Shown piece after piece: positions 16,466 to 27,552 of a DNA stretch of 35,858 nt (position 1 is its first letter; the number at the start of each line of letters is the position of its first letter). The notes below the pieces were generated by a model. That model was not told where the DNA came from, did no database searches, and saw only the letters and a list, made by a program, of their open reading frames with translations. The DNA lies in contig JAHDGJ010000024.1 in the NCBI GenBank assembly GCA_020627705.1, positions 1 through 35,858 of the forward strand, in the 5' to 3' direction. The translations under genes and the position numbers were made by a program. Source of the DNA: Saprospiraceae bacterium. GTDB lineage: Bacteria > Bacteroidota > Bacteroidia > Chitinophagales > Saprospiraceae.

Positions 16466-17440
16466 ATGATATTACTTAAGAATATTTTACACTTTTTACT
16501 TGTCCTATGCGCCATGTTTTGTTGGAGCTGCTCGAAAGAGCAAAAAAAGGAATCCATTATCGAAAATGAGCCCATCGAAAAAGCCTCGGTAAAAAAAACA
16601 CCTAATGCAAAAACAAATATCATTTCACTAGAATCTGACAGCTCCATCGTCTTACCAAAAAAGCTTCTAGAAATATCCGGCCTGGAGTATGACGAAGTCG
16701 ATCATTGTTTCTGGGCCATTAATGATGAAAAAGGACATGCATACAAATTGGATAAAACCCAAGGCAAAATCATTGATGATATAAAATTTTACAAACATGG
16801 TGATTACGAAGGCATAGCTTTAAGCAAGGAGCATATCTATGTCTGCAAGAGCAACGGAGACATTTACAGATTTAGTGAGAAGGACCCGAAACCTTTAGTT
16901 TTTGGAGGCTATTTAAGTCAAAAAAATGATATTGAGGGCATGTGCTATTTGGAGGAGTCGAACTTGCTTCTTTTAACAGCCAAAGGGCAACCAAAAGAAA
17001 GAAACCTGTCCGCCGAAGGAGGAAAAAAAGACAAAAAGGGCATTTATGCATTTGATCTCAAAGAACATCGACTTCTAAAGGAACCATATGTAGAAATATT
17101 CGATGAAGACCTTTTAGCTTTTGCGCAAGAGCATTTAGATAAATTAAAAAAAAACAAAGCAAAAAAGCTTCGTTCTAGACTAAAACAATTTGCACCCTCC
17201 GGAATAAGCATTCATCCAAAAACCAAAGACTATTATATTATTTCTGCAAAGGGAAGCACTTTAGTTGTACTAGGACCGGATTTGCACATTAAAAAAATTG
17301 CTTTGCTCAACGCAAAGTCTGTAGCACAACCCGAAGGTATTTGCTTTGACAAACAAAACAATTTGTACATCAGTACAGAAGGAAAGGGATTGGCTGCTAA
17401 AATTTTCTTGTATAGCAACACCCAAATTATTCAACTCTAA
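16466..17440 (+). CDS. SdiA-regulated-domain lipoprotein
   Basis: 324 residues. The N-terminus MILLKNILHFLLVLCAMFCW leads into Cys22 (WSC), a slightly atypical lipobox, followed by a charged linker. From about residue 55 the protein matches the SdiA-regulated/beta-propeller type: KLLEISGLEYDEVDHCFWAI, NDEKGHAYKLD, DYEGIALSKEHIYVCKSNGD, NDIEGMCYLEESNLLL, and the closing AQPEGICFDKQNNLYISTEG. The repeated EG/PEG segments are typical propeller blades. Members occur in cell envelopes and some have phytase-like or DNA-binding annotations that are not proven; function is unknown here. The 3' end overlaps the convergent sugar-isomerase gene by 4 bp. Confidence 0.75.
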   Translation: MILLKNILHFLLVLCAMFCWSCSKEQKKESIIENEPIEKASVKKTPNAKTNIISLESDSSIVLPKKLLEISGLEYDEVDHCFWAINDEKGHAYKLDKTQGKIIDDIKFYKHGDYEGIALSKEHIYVCKSNGDIYRFSEKDPKPLVFGGYLSQKNDIEGMCYLEESNLLLLTAKGQPKERNLSAEGGKKDKKGIYAFDLKEHRLLKEPYVEIFDEDLLAFAQEHLDKLKKNKAKKLRSRLKQFAPSGISIHPKTKDYYIISAKGSTLVVLGPDLHIKKIALLNAKSVAQPEGICFDKQNNLYISTEGKGLAAKIFLYSNTQIIQL

Positions 17441-18489
17441 ATTCCAAGAATCTTACGGTTCATGGCTTTGTTAGATTTAGATCCTGCGAAGTCGTCAAAT
17501 GATTTTTGCGCAGCTTGTATAATATGATCAGCTATAAAAGGCGCACCCTCTTTGGCTCCTTGCTCACCAGACTTGATACAACACTCCCATTCCATCACTG
17601 CCCATCCGTCATATCCATATTGTGTAAGTTTTGAAAAGATAGCCGCGAAATCAATTTCACCATCTCCCAATGATCGGAATCTTCCAGGGCGATCAATCCA
17701 ATCTTGATATCCACCATAAACGCCGGATTTCCCTGATGGGTTAAACTCTGCGTCCTTGACATGAAACATTTTTATAAAACTGTGATAATGATCGATGTAT
17801 TGCAAATAATCTAGTTGTTGGAATACAAAATGGCTCGGATCATATAGCATTTTTATCCTTCGATGTTTTTTAGCCGCTGCATAAAACCGTTCGAAAGTGA
17901 TGCCATCATGAAGATCTTCTCCTGGATGAATTTCATAACATACATCTACGCCACAATCATTGGCGTGGTTCAAAATGGGGGTCCACCTTTTGGCTAATTC
18001 TTCGAATCCTTGTTGAACCAATCCTGTAGGTCTTTGGGGCCAAGGATAAACTGTATGCCACATTAAGGATCCTGAAAATGTTGCATGGACCTTTATCCCC
18101 AAATTCTTAGAAGCGCTCAAAGCTTTTTTTACAGTATTGATTGCCCACTTGGTTCGTGCCTTGGGTTTGCCATGCACCTCCTTAGGAGCAAAGGCGTCAA
18201 ACATAACATCATAAGCTGGATTAACTGCGACCAATTGCCCCTGCAAATGGGTGGACAATTCAGTAATAGCAATTCCAAATTCTCCTGCGATGCCTTTTAG
18301 CTCGTCGCAATAGGTTTTGCTTTTAGCTGCCTTATCAAGATCAATGAAACTGGGCTCCCATGTCGGTACTTGAACCCCTTTATAACCCAAAGAGGCTGCC
18401 CAAGCACAGATGTTTTTGAATGAATTAAATGGTTTCTTTTTATCTGCAAATTGAGCTAAAAAAATCGCTGGTCCTTTGATTGTCTTCAT
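17437..18489 (-). CDS. Sugar phosphate isomerase/epimerase (xylose-isomerase-like TIM barrel)
   Basis: 350 residues, AP-endonuclease-2/xylose-isomerase-like TIM barrel. Likely metal ligands are in VCYEIHPGEDLHDG (Glu, His), MLYDPSHFVFQQLDY (Asp, His), IKMFHVKDAEF (His, Asp) and WAVMEWECC (Glu). The N-terminus FLAQFADKKKPFNSFKNICA and the VQVPTWEPS strand fit a family often paired with dehydrogenases in sugar or polyol catabolism. It lies 3 bp downstream of the Gfo/Idh/MocA gene, so the two are co-transcribed and probably act on the same sugar. The exact substrate, for example an inositol or ketosugar derivative, is not visible. Confidence 0.88.
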   Translation of the reverse strand: MKTIKGPAIFLAQFADKKKPFNSFKNICAWAASLGYKGVQVPTWEPSFIDLDKAAKSKTYCDELKGIAGEFGIAITELSTHLQGQLVAVNPAYDVMFDAFAPKEVHGKPKARTKWAINTVKKALSASKNLGIKVHATFSGSLMWHTVYPWPQRPTGLVQQGFEELAKRWTPILNHANDCGVDVCYEIHPGEDLHDGITFERFYAAAKKHRRIKMLYDPSHFVFQQLDYLQYIDHYHSFIKMFHVKDAEFNPSGKSGVYGGYQDWIDRPGRFRSLGDGEIDFAAIFSKLTQYGYDGWAVMEWECCIKSGEQGAKEGAPFIADHIIQAAQKSFDDFAGSKSNKAMNRKILGI

Positions 18490-18492
18490 AAC

Positions 18493-19644
18493 TTAAAACT
18501 TTGTCCATTTTTGTTTGGTCTTACTGGATTTAATGACCGTATCAATAAATTGCATGCCTCTGATGCCGTCGTCAATGCTCGGAAAATCTAAATACTCCGA
18601 TTTTACTTTACCCTTTTGATTGTAGTCGTTTATGGCGTAAGCAAAGTTTTTATAAATGTTTGCAAAGGCTTCGATAAAACCTTCAGGGTGACCTGCAGGC
18701 AATCGTGTGGCTGACTGGGCAACTTTCGACTGACTTCCAACTCCGACCCTCAAAATCTGCTTCGGTTTATTGTCCATTCGATACACCATAGAGTTTGGTT
18801 CTTCTTGAGACCAGTCCAGTGATCCTTTCTCTCCATAGACTCTTAATCGAATATTATTTTCCTCTCCCAATGCAATTTGCGAAGCAAACAAAATCCCTTT
18901 GGCACCATTGGACAACTTCAAAAGAATTGCGCCATCATCATCGAGTTTTCTTCCCTTTACAAACACATTGAGGTCTGCACACATTTCTGTAATTTTTAAT
19001 CCAGTGATGTATTCCAAAAGATTCTCCGCATGCGTGCCTATGTCCCCCATACACCCTGCTTTGCCAGATTTTTTGGGGTCCGTCCGCCAACTTGCTTGTT
19101 TTTGCCCTGTAGCTTCTAAGCGTTGACTTAGCCAACCTTGTGGGTATTCAACAATGGCCCTTCGTATTTTTCCCAATTTTTTGGAAGCAATCATGGCTTT
19201 GGCTTCTTTAACCATTGGGTAGCCTGTATAATTATGTGTAAGCGCAAAAAGTCTTTTCTTTTTTGTAATTATTTTCTTTAGGGCTTTGGCCTCAGCCAAA
19301 GTAAAGGTTACGGGTTTGTCACAAATCACATGAAACCCTTTTTCTAAGGCAAGCTTTGCTGGCGCAAAATGCATATGGTTTGGCGTAACGATACTGACAA
19401 AATCCATGCGCTCGTCCTCAGGAAGTCTGGATTCCTCTTCTAACATTTCTTGATACGTTCCATAAATCCTGTTGGTATCAAGAAATAATTTTTTTCCAGA
19501 AGCAATTGATTTTTTAGGATTACTACTGAAGGCTCCACAAACCAATTCTATCTTGCCATCTAAGCGTGCCGCCATTCGATGTACCTCTCCGATGAAGGCA
19601 CCTTCTCCACCTCCAATCATTCCCATTCTAATTTTTCGTTTCAT
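18493..19644 (-). CDS. Gfo/Idh/MocA family oxidoreductase
   Basis: NAD(P)-dependent sugar or polyol dehydrogenase of 383 residues from the ATG at 19644. The frame is open from an upstream ATG at 19677, but that start would overlap the preceding gene, which stops at 19650. The Rossmann motif is GMIGGGEGAFIGEVHRMA. FVSIVTPNHMHFAPAKLALE and ICDKPVTFTLAEAKAL give the conserved Lys-Pro. CMGDIGTHAENLLEYITGL carries the catalytic Asp/His pair of the C-terminal domain. GHPEGFIEAFANIYKNFA is typical of the family. It is followed after 3 bp by the isomerase gene. No signal peptide is seen, so it is cytoplasmic. Confidence 0.92.
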   Translation of the reverse strand: MKRKIRMGMIGGGEGAFIGEVHRMAARLDGKIELVCGAFSSNPKKSIASGKKLFLDTNRIYGTYQEMLEEESRLPEDERMDFVSIVTPNHMHFAPAKLALEKGFHVICDKPVTFTLAEAKALKKIITKKKRLFALTHNYTGYPMVKEAKAMIASKKLGKIRRAIVEYPQGWLSQRLEATGQKQASWRTDPKKSGKAGCMGDIGTHAENLLEYITGLKITEMCADLNVFVKGRKLDDDGAILLKLSNGAKGILFASQIALGEENNIRLRVYGEKGSLDWSQEEPNSMVYRMDNKPKQILRVGVGSQSKVAQSATRLPAGHPEGFIEAFANIYKNFAYAINDYNQKGKVKSEYLDFPSIDDGIRGMQFIDTVIKSSKTKQKWTKF

Positions 19645-19649
19645 CGCAA

Positions 19650-20249
19650 TTAATATTTGTGTTTTCCTTTGGTCCAACCTTTTTTACCTAATATCCGATC
19701 TGCATCTTCGGCAGCTGGTTCTTCGAGCTGGGTCCCCATGCTGTCGTTCCATCTGTTTAAATAACCAAAAAGAGCAACAACACCTAAAATTTCAACGATT
19801 TCGCCATCCTCCCAGTGTTTTCGCAATTCCTCTGCAATGGCATCATCCACAGCGTTTGGAACAGAGGAAGCTGCAATGGCAAAATCAAAAACCGCACGTT
19901 CTGCATCTGTAAAGGCTGGATATGTCTTGTAGTCCCAAATGTTATTTAGACGATCTTGCTCCGACCCATATCTTTCTGCCGCTCGGATGGTATGCGCTTC
20001 ACAATATCTACAGCCTGTGGTCATACTGGACAAGTAAGCCAATTCTCTTTTTAACGAACTTGTTACTCGCCCTTTGTTTTCCATCACCGCTTTATTCATT
20101 TCTACAAAGGCATCTGAGATTCTTGGCCTGTGCATCATAGTGAAGAGGCTGTTGGGAGTAAACCCAAGTGTTTCTTGATAAAAGTTTGCCATTTCTTCTG
20201 CCTTTTTACTGGCATTTTTTTCTACTGGACTTACTAAAGGTTTTTTCAA
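19650..20249 (-). CDS. AhpD-like/carboxymuconolactone decarboxylase family protein
   Basis: 199 residues with the AhpD-like redox site: Glu69, Cys80, Cys83 and His86 in LKRELAYLSSMTTGCRYCEA. This arrangement is known from alkylhydroperoxidase AhpD and peroxidase-related proteins, which act through the CxxC disulphide. All-helical and cytoplasmic. It is the first gene of the minus-strand unit with the oxidoreductase and isomerase (5 bp apart), and only 27 bp separate its start from the divergent FAD-oxidase gene, so both promoters must be compact or overlapping. A role against peroxides formed by oxidases nearby is an inference. Confidence 0.88.
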   Translation of the reverse strand: MKKPLVSPVEKNASKKAEEMANFYQETLGFTPNSLFTMMHRPRISDAFVEMNKAVMENKGRVTSSLKRELAYLSSMTTGCRYCEAHTIRAAERYGSEQDRLNNIWDYKTYPAFTDAERAVFDFAIAASSVPNAVDDAIAEELRKHWEDGEIVEILGVVALFGYLNRWNDSMGTQLEEPAAEDADRILGKKGWTKGKHKY

Positions 20250-20276
20250 TTGAATTAAATTTTGACAATCTTAATA

Positions 20277-21716
20277 ATGAATCGTCAAGATATAACATTG
20301 ATCCCTATTTTTGGCAAACACAATGAGAACATGGAGGCATTTTTTAGTTCAATTTTAAAGATTCTACCGGCTGAGCGGCTTTTGCGTTCTGACCAATTGT
20401 CCGATAGGTATTATCACATTTGGAAAATGGATGAATCCCCTGCCGCCGTAGGTATGGCCTTTCCCGAATCTGTTGAAGAACTTTCTCACCTATGCAAAAT
20501 CTGCTTTGAGTTTGACCAGCCCATGGTCGTTTTTGGAGGCTTAACCAACCTTGTTGGAGCGACCGAAACCAATGGCAGCGAATTCATAATCTCCATGGAG
20601 CGAATGAATAGCATTCTCGAATTGGATAAAGAAAGCCGAACAATCCATGTAGAAGCTGGAGCCATCTTGGAGCATGTCCAAATGGAAGCAGAAAAAAATG
20701 ATTTGATGCTTGCCATGAATTTTGGCGCAAAAGGCTCCGCCCAAATTGGTGGCATGATTGCTACCAATGCAGGAGGTCTACGTGTCTTAAAATATGGTAT
20801 GACCCGTAACTTGGTTAAAGGCTTAGAAGTCGTTATGGCCGATGGTACGATCATCAGTAGCTTAAAGAAAATTACAAAGGACAATTCTGGTTATGATCTC
20901 AAGCAAATGTTTATTGGAAGTGAGGGTACATTGGGCATTATCAGCTCAGCCATTTTGAGTTTGGAAGAGCTACCCAAAAGCAGAAACAGTGCCTTTGTTG
21001 GATTCAATTCGTTTTCCAAAGTGATTGAATTTTTAAAATATGTGGATCAAAACCTCTCCGGTAGTTTAAGCGGATTTGAAGTGATTTGGAAAGATACATA
21101 CGAGTGCATTACTGCTGAAGAGACCATCTGGAAACCTGTCCTACCCTATGGATATGAATTTTACATCTTGGTAGAATCGCTCGGTTCTGATCACGACCTA
21201 GAATATACTAAGCTAGAAAAAACATTGAGCACAGCCTTTGAAAACAATCTGATTCTAGACGCGGCGTTGGCAAACAACAGCGCTGACTTAAACTGGTTTT
21301 GGGGGATACGAGAAGATGTGAGTCTACTCAATGCGGCCTGCACTATTGACCAACATTTTGACATCAGTGCTCCAATATCTCAAATGGAAGAGTATACCAA
21401 AAACGTATACCTACAATTATTAAAAATTGATGGTGTCCAAAAGGTATTTACGTTTGGGCATTTGGCAGATGGCAACATTCATTTTATCGTAGGTAAGGAA
21501 GACGACTCAGATGAATTACGTCTAGCTATTAACGACATCGTGTATAGTCCGCTCAAACAAATTGAAGGTTCCGTTTCGGCCGAACATGGCATAGGGCTTC
21601 ATAAAAAAGACTATTTGCACCTTTGCCGCAATCAAAATGAAATTGAATTGATGAAAATGATCAAAAGCAAACTTGATCCCAAAGGCCTACTCAATCCGGG
21701 CAAAGTATTGAGCTAG
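20277..21716 (+). CDS. GlcD-like FAD-linked oxidase (D-lactate/glycolate dehydrogenase type)
   Basis: 479 residues from the ATG at 20277; a TTG at 20262 in the same frame is less likely. The N-terminal FAD-binding (PCMH-type) domain shows VVFGGLTNLVGATETNGSEF, then IGGMIATNAGGLRVLKYGMT and FIGSEGTLGII. The C-terminal FAD-oxidase domain ends with FGHLADGNIHFIVG, SVSAEHGIGLHKKDYL and KLDPKGLLNPGKVLS. The usual substrate in this family is D-lactate, glycolate or another 2-hydroxy acid. No GlcE/GlcF subunits are adjacent, which favours a stand-alone dehydrogenase. Glycolate oxidation would connect to the glycerate kinase far upstream only as speculation. Confidence 0.92.
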   Translation: MNRQDITLIPIFGKHNENMEAFFSSILKILPAERLLRSDQLSDRYYHIWKMDESPAAVGMAFPESVEELSHLCKICFEFDQPMVVFGGLTNLVGATETNGSEFIISMERMNSILELDKESRTIHVEAGAILEHVQMEAEKNDLMLAMNFGAKGSAQIGGMIATNAGGLRVLKYGMTRNLVKGLEVVMADGTIISSLKKITKDNSGYDLKQMFIGSEGTLGIISSAILSLEELPKSRNSAFVGFNSFSKVIEFLKYVDQNLSGSLSGFEVIWKDTYECITAEETIWKPVLPYGYEFYILVESLGSDHDLEYTKLEKTLSTAFENNLILDAALANNSADLNWFWGIREDVSLLNAACTIDQHFDISAPISQMEEYTKNVYLQLLKIDGVQKVFTFGHLADGNIHFIVGKEDDSDELRLAINDIVYSPLKQIEGSVSAEHGIGLHKKDYLHLCRNQNEIELMKMIKSKLDPKGLLNPGKVLS

Positions 21717-21735
21717 ACAAATCTTAATTGGCTGT

Positions 21736-22485
21736 TTATTGTTGGTGTGTGTCAACGCGATCGACTACTGTTTTGGTAAGGTAATCATGCAAGGTAAGTC
21801 GATCTTCGCGCAACCAAAATCGGAAAAATCCAATCCCAAAAGTAAGGACAGAGATCAACTTCGCAAGGCTTCTTGTCCAACTCCCAATAAGATCCAAATT
21901 GCCCCCACTATAGCCATCACGGGTACGCAAGCCAAACATGTACTTCCCTAGTGTTGCCCCAGAAATTTTGCGAGGAGAGATTATAATAATGAAATAAAAA
22001 GCAATAAATATCGCGATCACTAGAACACTCAAAAGGTTTCTGTAGACCATTGAATCCAATTGGTTTTGAAGTTCGTTGTGCAAAAGAAATAAGAGATAAG
22101 CAAAACCTATAAGGAAAAATAAATCCAGGGCATAGGCGAAACTCCTACGAACAAAGAGATTAAGATCACTGTCGGAGGATGAGTTTTCAATTGGAGCAAG
22201 CGGTTTGATAGAATGTAGTTTTCGCTGAAGGAGGGATTGACTCAAGGGGATTGTTTTGGACAAGGTAATAATGTCCTCATCATTGATCTGCGTTTGTTTT
22301 TCGATCCGTTTGTAGTTGACAAAAGTCCCACCCTTTTCACTCAGATTCTCAACAAACATCTGATTGCCCAAAACGCTAATTCGACAATGTGAGGATTCCA
22401 CCTTTGGGTAATCCAATACGAGCCCATGCTCTTGTTCTGAAAACGCTGGTTTCGATCCTACTACAATACAGATTTCCTTTTTCAT
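21736..22485 (-). CDS. FHA-domain and RDD-domain membrane protein
   Basis: 249 residues. An N-terminal FHA domain lies at about 5-80: VVGSKPAFSEQEHGLVLDYP, then ESSHCRISVLGNQMFVENLS and GTFVNYKRI. These fit the phosphothreonine-binding loops (Ser/His, Gly-Thr, Asn). The second part from about 108 is an RDD domain with three membrane helices, the Arg-Arg of VRRSFAYALDLFF, the first Asp in that helix, and GATLGKYMFGLRTRDGYSGG. It could recruit Thr-phosphorylated partners to the membrane. It is the last gene of a minus-strand run with the acetyltransferase and the lipase, and converges with the FAD oxidase. Confidence 0.88.
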   Translation of the reverse strand: MKKEICIVVGSKPAFSEQEHGLVLDYPKVESSHCRISVLGNQMFVENLSEKGGTFVNYKRIEKQTQINDEDIITLSKTIPLSQSLLQRKLHSIKPLAPIENSSSDSDLNLFVRRSFAYALDLFFLIGFAYLLFLLHNELQNQLDSMVYRNLLSVLVIAIFIAFYFIIIISPRKISGATLGKYMFGLRTRDGYSGGNLDLIGSWTRSLAKLISVLTFGIGFFRFWLREDRLTLHDYLTKTVVDRVDTHQQ

Positions 22486-22540
22486 AGGCTAGATTTATCT
22501 GATGGGCCTAAAAAATTGTACTCCAAAAAACAAAACGAAA

Positions 22541-23170
22541 TTAAACACATTGCTCCAAGCTGTCAATATCAATTTTGGTTAAGTGCTTTATGTTTCGGGT
22601 AATTTTTTCAATGGGCCAATCCCACCATTTGATGTCGAGTAGTCGTTGGATGTCGTTTTCACTAAATCTCATTTTGATCAATTTCGCAGGGTGCCCACCG
22701 ACAACGGCATACGGAGGGACGTCTTTTGAAACTAAGGACTTTGTAGCAATCACTGCTCCATCCCCAATGGTGACCCCAGGCATAATCACACTTCCATATC
22801 CTATCCATACGTCATTGCCTATAACCGTATTGCCTTTATTTGGAAAGGCCTTGCCATCCATAGCTTCCGCCCAATTTTTGCCAAAGGCCGAAAATGGATA
22901 GGTACTGATGGCATCCATTAAATGATTGCCCCCATTCATTATGAATTCAACCCCAGATGCGATCATACAAAACTTACCAATGATCAATTCGTCCTTGTTA
23001 AAATCAAAATGATACTTTACGTTTTTTTCAAAATTCTCCACATTTTCAAAATCATCATAATAAGTGTAGTCCCCCACCTTTATCAAAGGGTTAGTTATAA
23101 TGTTTTTGAGAAAGCATAGCTTGTCATGATGTTCAATAGGAAATCTTATATCCTTGTCTGGAATATTCAT
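22541..23170 (-). CDS. Vat/CatB-type acetyltransferase (left-handed beta-helix)
   Basis: 209 residues, xenobiotic O-acetyltransferase of the hexapeptide-repeat family, like streptogramin A acetyltransferases (Vat) and type B chloramphenicol acetyltransferases. It has the signature IIGKFCMIASGVEFIMNGGN followed by HLMD, where His83 matches the catalytic histidine; the YPFSAFGK loop; the hexapeptide turns VIGNDVWIGYGSVIMPGVTI; and KWWDWPIEKITRNIKHL at the C-terminus. Acetyl-CoA is the donor. Environmental homologues need not confer resistance, so drug specificity is unproven. It starts 13 bp downstream of the lipase gene. Confidence 0.9.
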   Translation of the reverse strand: MNIPDKDIRFPIEHHDKLCFLKNIITNPLIKVGDYTYYDDFENVENFEKNVKYHFDFNKDELIIGKFCMIASGVEFIMNGGNHLMDAISTYPFSAFGKNWAEAMDGKAFPNKGNTVIGNDVWIGYGSVIMPGVTIGDGAVIATKSLVSKDVPPYAVVGGHPAKLIKMRFSENDIQRLLDIKWWDWPIEKITRNIKHLTKIDIDSLEQCV

Positions 23171-23183
23171 ATTGGAATTAATC

Positions 23184-24476
23184 TCAATTAAAAACTACAA
23201 TGGAGTATCCCTGATTTGCAGATTTCCAGTTTTCCGCATGGAGCGTTACCCCATTAAAACTGATAGGTATGATTTGACAATTTTCAACTGAAGTATACAA
23301 ATCAATCCCATTTAAAAACGGGAACGTACCAAAAAACAGATGTTGATTGCCGCTAGAGACCATGTCTCCATTATCGTAAATAAAAAAAGCGATGTTGGTT
23401 TGGTCCGGTGCAGCAAGCGCAGGTGTGGACAACTCCACCGAATTAAAACTTAACTCATCCCGGCCATTAAGCACCGCTTGATTGGAAGCAAATATGGCAA
23501 AAACAGACTGATCTTCACTTTCTGGCAATAATCCAAGAAGCAAAGACACCGGGTTACCAGGAGGTGGAAAGCTTCGGAGATAGACCAAGCGATCAGACTT
23601 TACAAATCCCTCTCTATAATAATGGAGCTTTTTAAAATCCGGATCATCGCTGCTGATGACAAACTCGTAGCGCTGCCCCTTCTCAGCCTCCCATGGGCCC
23701 CAATTACCATTACTATCGGTGACTAAAATATCCACTGGGTCTTGAACAGCCCTCCCTCCTGTGTTGGCATCTATCTTAAAAATTTCTATAGTAATCCCTT
23801 CTTGCATTTCGTTGGAGCCCAAATCGACTACCCTGCCTTCAAGTATGACATTGTCATCTTCGAGTATGTTATGCTCCGGAATTTGTCCATTGTTTAAAAA
23901 TTTAAACATTTCAATAAAGCTTTCTTCACTCGTCGCAATTTGATAATGATCCAAATCGCTCAAGGCTATATTTTGAGCCCCTGGTATGTCGCCACCTTGT
24001 ACTACCTCATCTGCAAGCGAATACAAGTTTAAGGTAGGAATTTGTCCATTGGGTCCTGCTGGACTGGCATTAACAAAACTGCCAACATGTACATATCTCG
24101 CTACTTTTTCAGCCCGATTTTCATCCTCCAAATAGGTATACCCCAAATTTCCTCCGGCAGAATGGCCGATCAAAACTACTTGTGATTTGCCAGAAGTGGC
24201 CAAAACCTGATCCACAAAAAGATCGAGGTCAATTTCTGGAGTCCCTCCTTGGTCCAAAGAATTCCAGTCAAAAGCAAAAATCAAATCCGAAGCATAGCCA
24301 TTGGAAACAAATCGTTGGGCTTGTGTGGCATAAGTATCTCCAGAACCCAACGCTCCATGCATCATAATAAGGGGATAATCTTCATTTTGCCCAGTGTTTT
24401 GCTCTACCACATCTTCGCTTTTAGTGCAAGAAAACAATAGAACAACAGTCAAAAAAAATAAGCTACATATTCTCAT
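23184..24476 (-). CDS. Lipase-like alpha/beta-hydrolase lipoprotein
   Basis: 430 residues from the ATG at 24476, chosen because MRICSLFFLTVVLLFSC is a lipoprotein signal with Cys17; the frame is open from 24542 with another ATG at 24491. LIMMHGALGSGDTY provides the oxyanion loop. Ser106 in GHSAGG is the nucleophile, with Asp156 in LADEVVQGG and His177 in DLDHYQIA as probable partners. From about 240 a carboxypeptidase-regulatory-like module (VILEGRVVDLGSNEMQEGIT) and a further beta-rich domain follow. This is expected to be a cell-envelope esterase or lipase. It is divergent from the patatin gene (129 bp apart), giving a small lipid-hydrolase cluster. Confidence 0.85.
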   Translation of the reverse strand: MRICSLFFLTVVLLFSCTKSEDVVEQNTGQNEDYPLIMMHGALGSGDTYATQAQRFVSNGYASDLIFAFDWNSLDQGGTPEIDLDLFVDQVLATSGKSQVVLIGHSAGGNLGYTYLEDENRAEKVARYVHVGSFVNASPAGPNGQIPTLNLYSLADEVVQGGDIPGAQNIALSDLDHYQIATSEESFIEMFKFLNNGQIPEHNILEDDNVILEGRVVDLGSNEMQEGITIEIFKIDANTGGRAVQDPVDILVTDSNGNWGPWEAEKGQRYEFVISSDDPDFKKLHYYREGFVKSDRLVYLRSFPPPGNPVSLLLGLLPESEDQSVFAIFASNQAVLNGRDELSFNSVELSTPALAAPDQTNIAFFIYDNGDMVSSGNQHLFFGTFPFLNGIDLYTSVENCQIIPISFNGVTLHAENWKSANQGYSIVVFN

Positions 24477-24605
24477 ATCAAAAGGATTCATAACAAAGCT
24501 AAATAATCTTTGGCAGCCCAAACTAAAATTAAAAACTAGCATCCCTTAGATAAGATGCAAAGTATTTTGTTAATCTTTTTGAGACCTCTTACCTTGCAAT
24601 GCTTT

Positions 24606-25454
24606 ATGAAAAAATACGATTGTCTTATCATAGAAGGAGGTGGTTTCAAAACCTCTTTTACTGCAGGTGTTTTAGACGCTTTCATTTCGCATCGTTATTT
24701 TGATTTTGAAAAAATTATTGGAGTCTCCGGTGGATCTATTGCGGCTTCTTATTATTTGAGTGGTCAATATCGATATACCATAAATGCCATGCGTATCTTA
24801 TCAAAAGATGCACAGTTTGCCAATTATCGTAGAGCCCTTACTGGAAAGGCGTATTTGGACATCGATTATTTACAAAATGTTGCCTCAAAAAAAGTTCCCT
24901 TTGATTTAGAAAACGCGTTTAAGCATTCAAAAAAAATGAAGACTTTTTTCGTTGCTACGCATCGTGAAAAGGGCAAGCCGGTATATTTTAGACCCTTCAA
25001 GAAAAAATGGATTCAAATGGTTATCGCATCGTGTACGCTGCCTTTTGCTACCAAGGGGGTTCATAAGATAAATGATCAAGCTTATTTTGATGGGGGGTGG
25101 TCAGATCCATTGCCTGTACAATGGGCGGTAAAAAATGGGTCAAAAAAAATACTGGTGCTTCGAACCAAACCCATGGAGGTTAAAGTCAAACAAGATTGGG
25201 CAGATTATTTTGGAAGCATCTATTTTAAATCTACCCCCAAGTTGGCTAAAACGTTTGAATCTGCTTGGCATACCTATAACGCCTCATGTGAGTTTATGCT
25301 TAATCCACCCAAAGGCGTTGTAGTAGACCAAATCGCTCCCAAGAAATTCTTAAAGAGTGGTACCTACTCTTACTCCAAAAACACGTTAATGTTAGATTAC
25401 CGATATGGCCTCGACTGTGGTTGTATGCATTTGGTTGAAAACGGCCATAAATAA
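24606..25454 (+). CDS. Patatin-like phospholipase
   Basis: 282 residues from the ATG at 24606; the frame is open from 24555, but the added 17 residues are unlike the family. The oxyanion segment GGGFKTS is at 11-17, nucleophile Ser41 is in GVSGGS, and the dyad Asp162 is in FDGGWSDPLP: the complete Ser-Asp dyad of bacterial RssA/YlbK-like and YjjU-like patatins. Predicted cytoplasmic lipid acyl hydrolase. Its stop lies 7 bp before the dienoyl-CoA reductase gene, so the two are probably co-transcribed and may link lipid hydrolysis with fatty-acid oxidation (inference). Confidence 0.92.
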   Translation: MKKYDCLIIEGGGFKTSFTAGVLDAFISHRYFDFEKIIGVSGGSIAASYYLSGQYRYTINAMRILSKDAQFANYRRALTGKAYLDIDYLQNVASKKVPFDLENAFKHSKKMKTFFVATHREKGKPVYFRPFKKKWIQMVIASCTLPFATKGVHKINDQAYFDGGWSDPLPVQWAVKNGSKKILVLRTKPMEVKVKQDWADYFGSIYFKSTPKLAKTFESAWHTYNASCEFMLNPPKGVVVDQIAPKKFLKSGTYSYSKNTLMLDYRYGLDCGCMHLVENGHK

Positions 25455-25458
25455 TTAG

Positions 25459-27477
<2,019 letters not shown>

Positions 27478-27552
27478 ATGCCACAAGGCAATGCAATGAA
27501 GCTTCAAGTTTTCGTCCCTCACTTGGATAAATGAAGAATTGATTTTGGGTCG

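Noticed and set aside
16447-16647. 66-residue minus-strand ORF over the start of the SdiA-regulated-type gene
   Set aside because: It mirrors the lipoprotein signal region; the plus-strand gene has family motifs and an upstream TAnnTTTG box.
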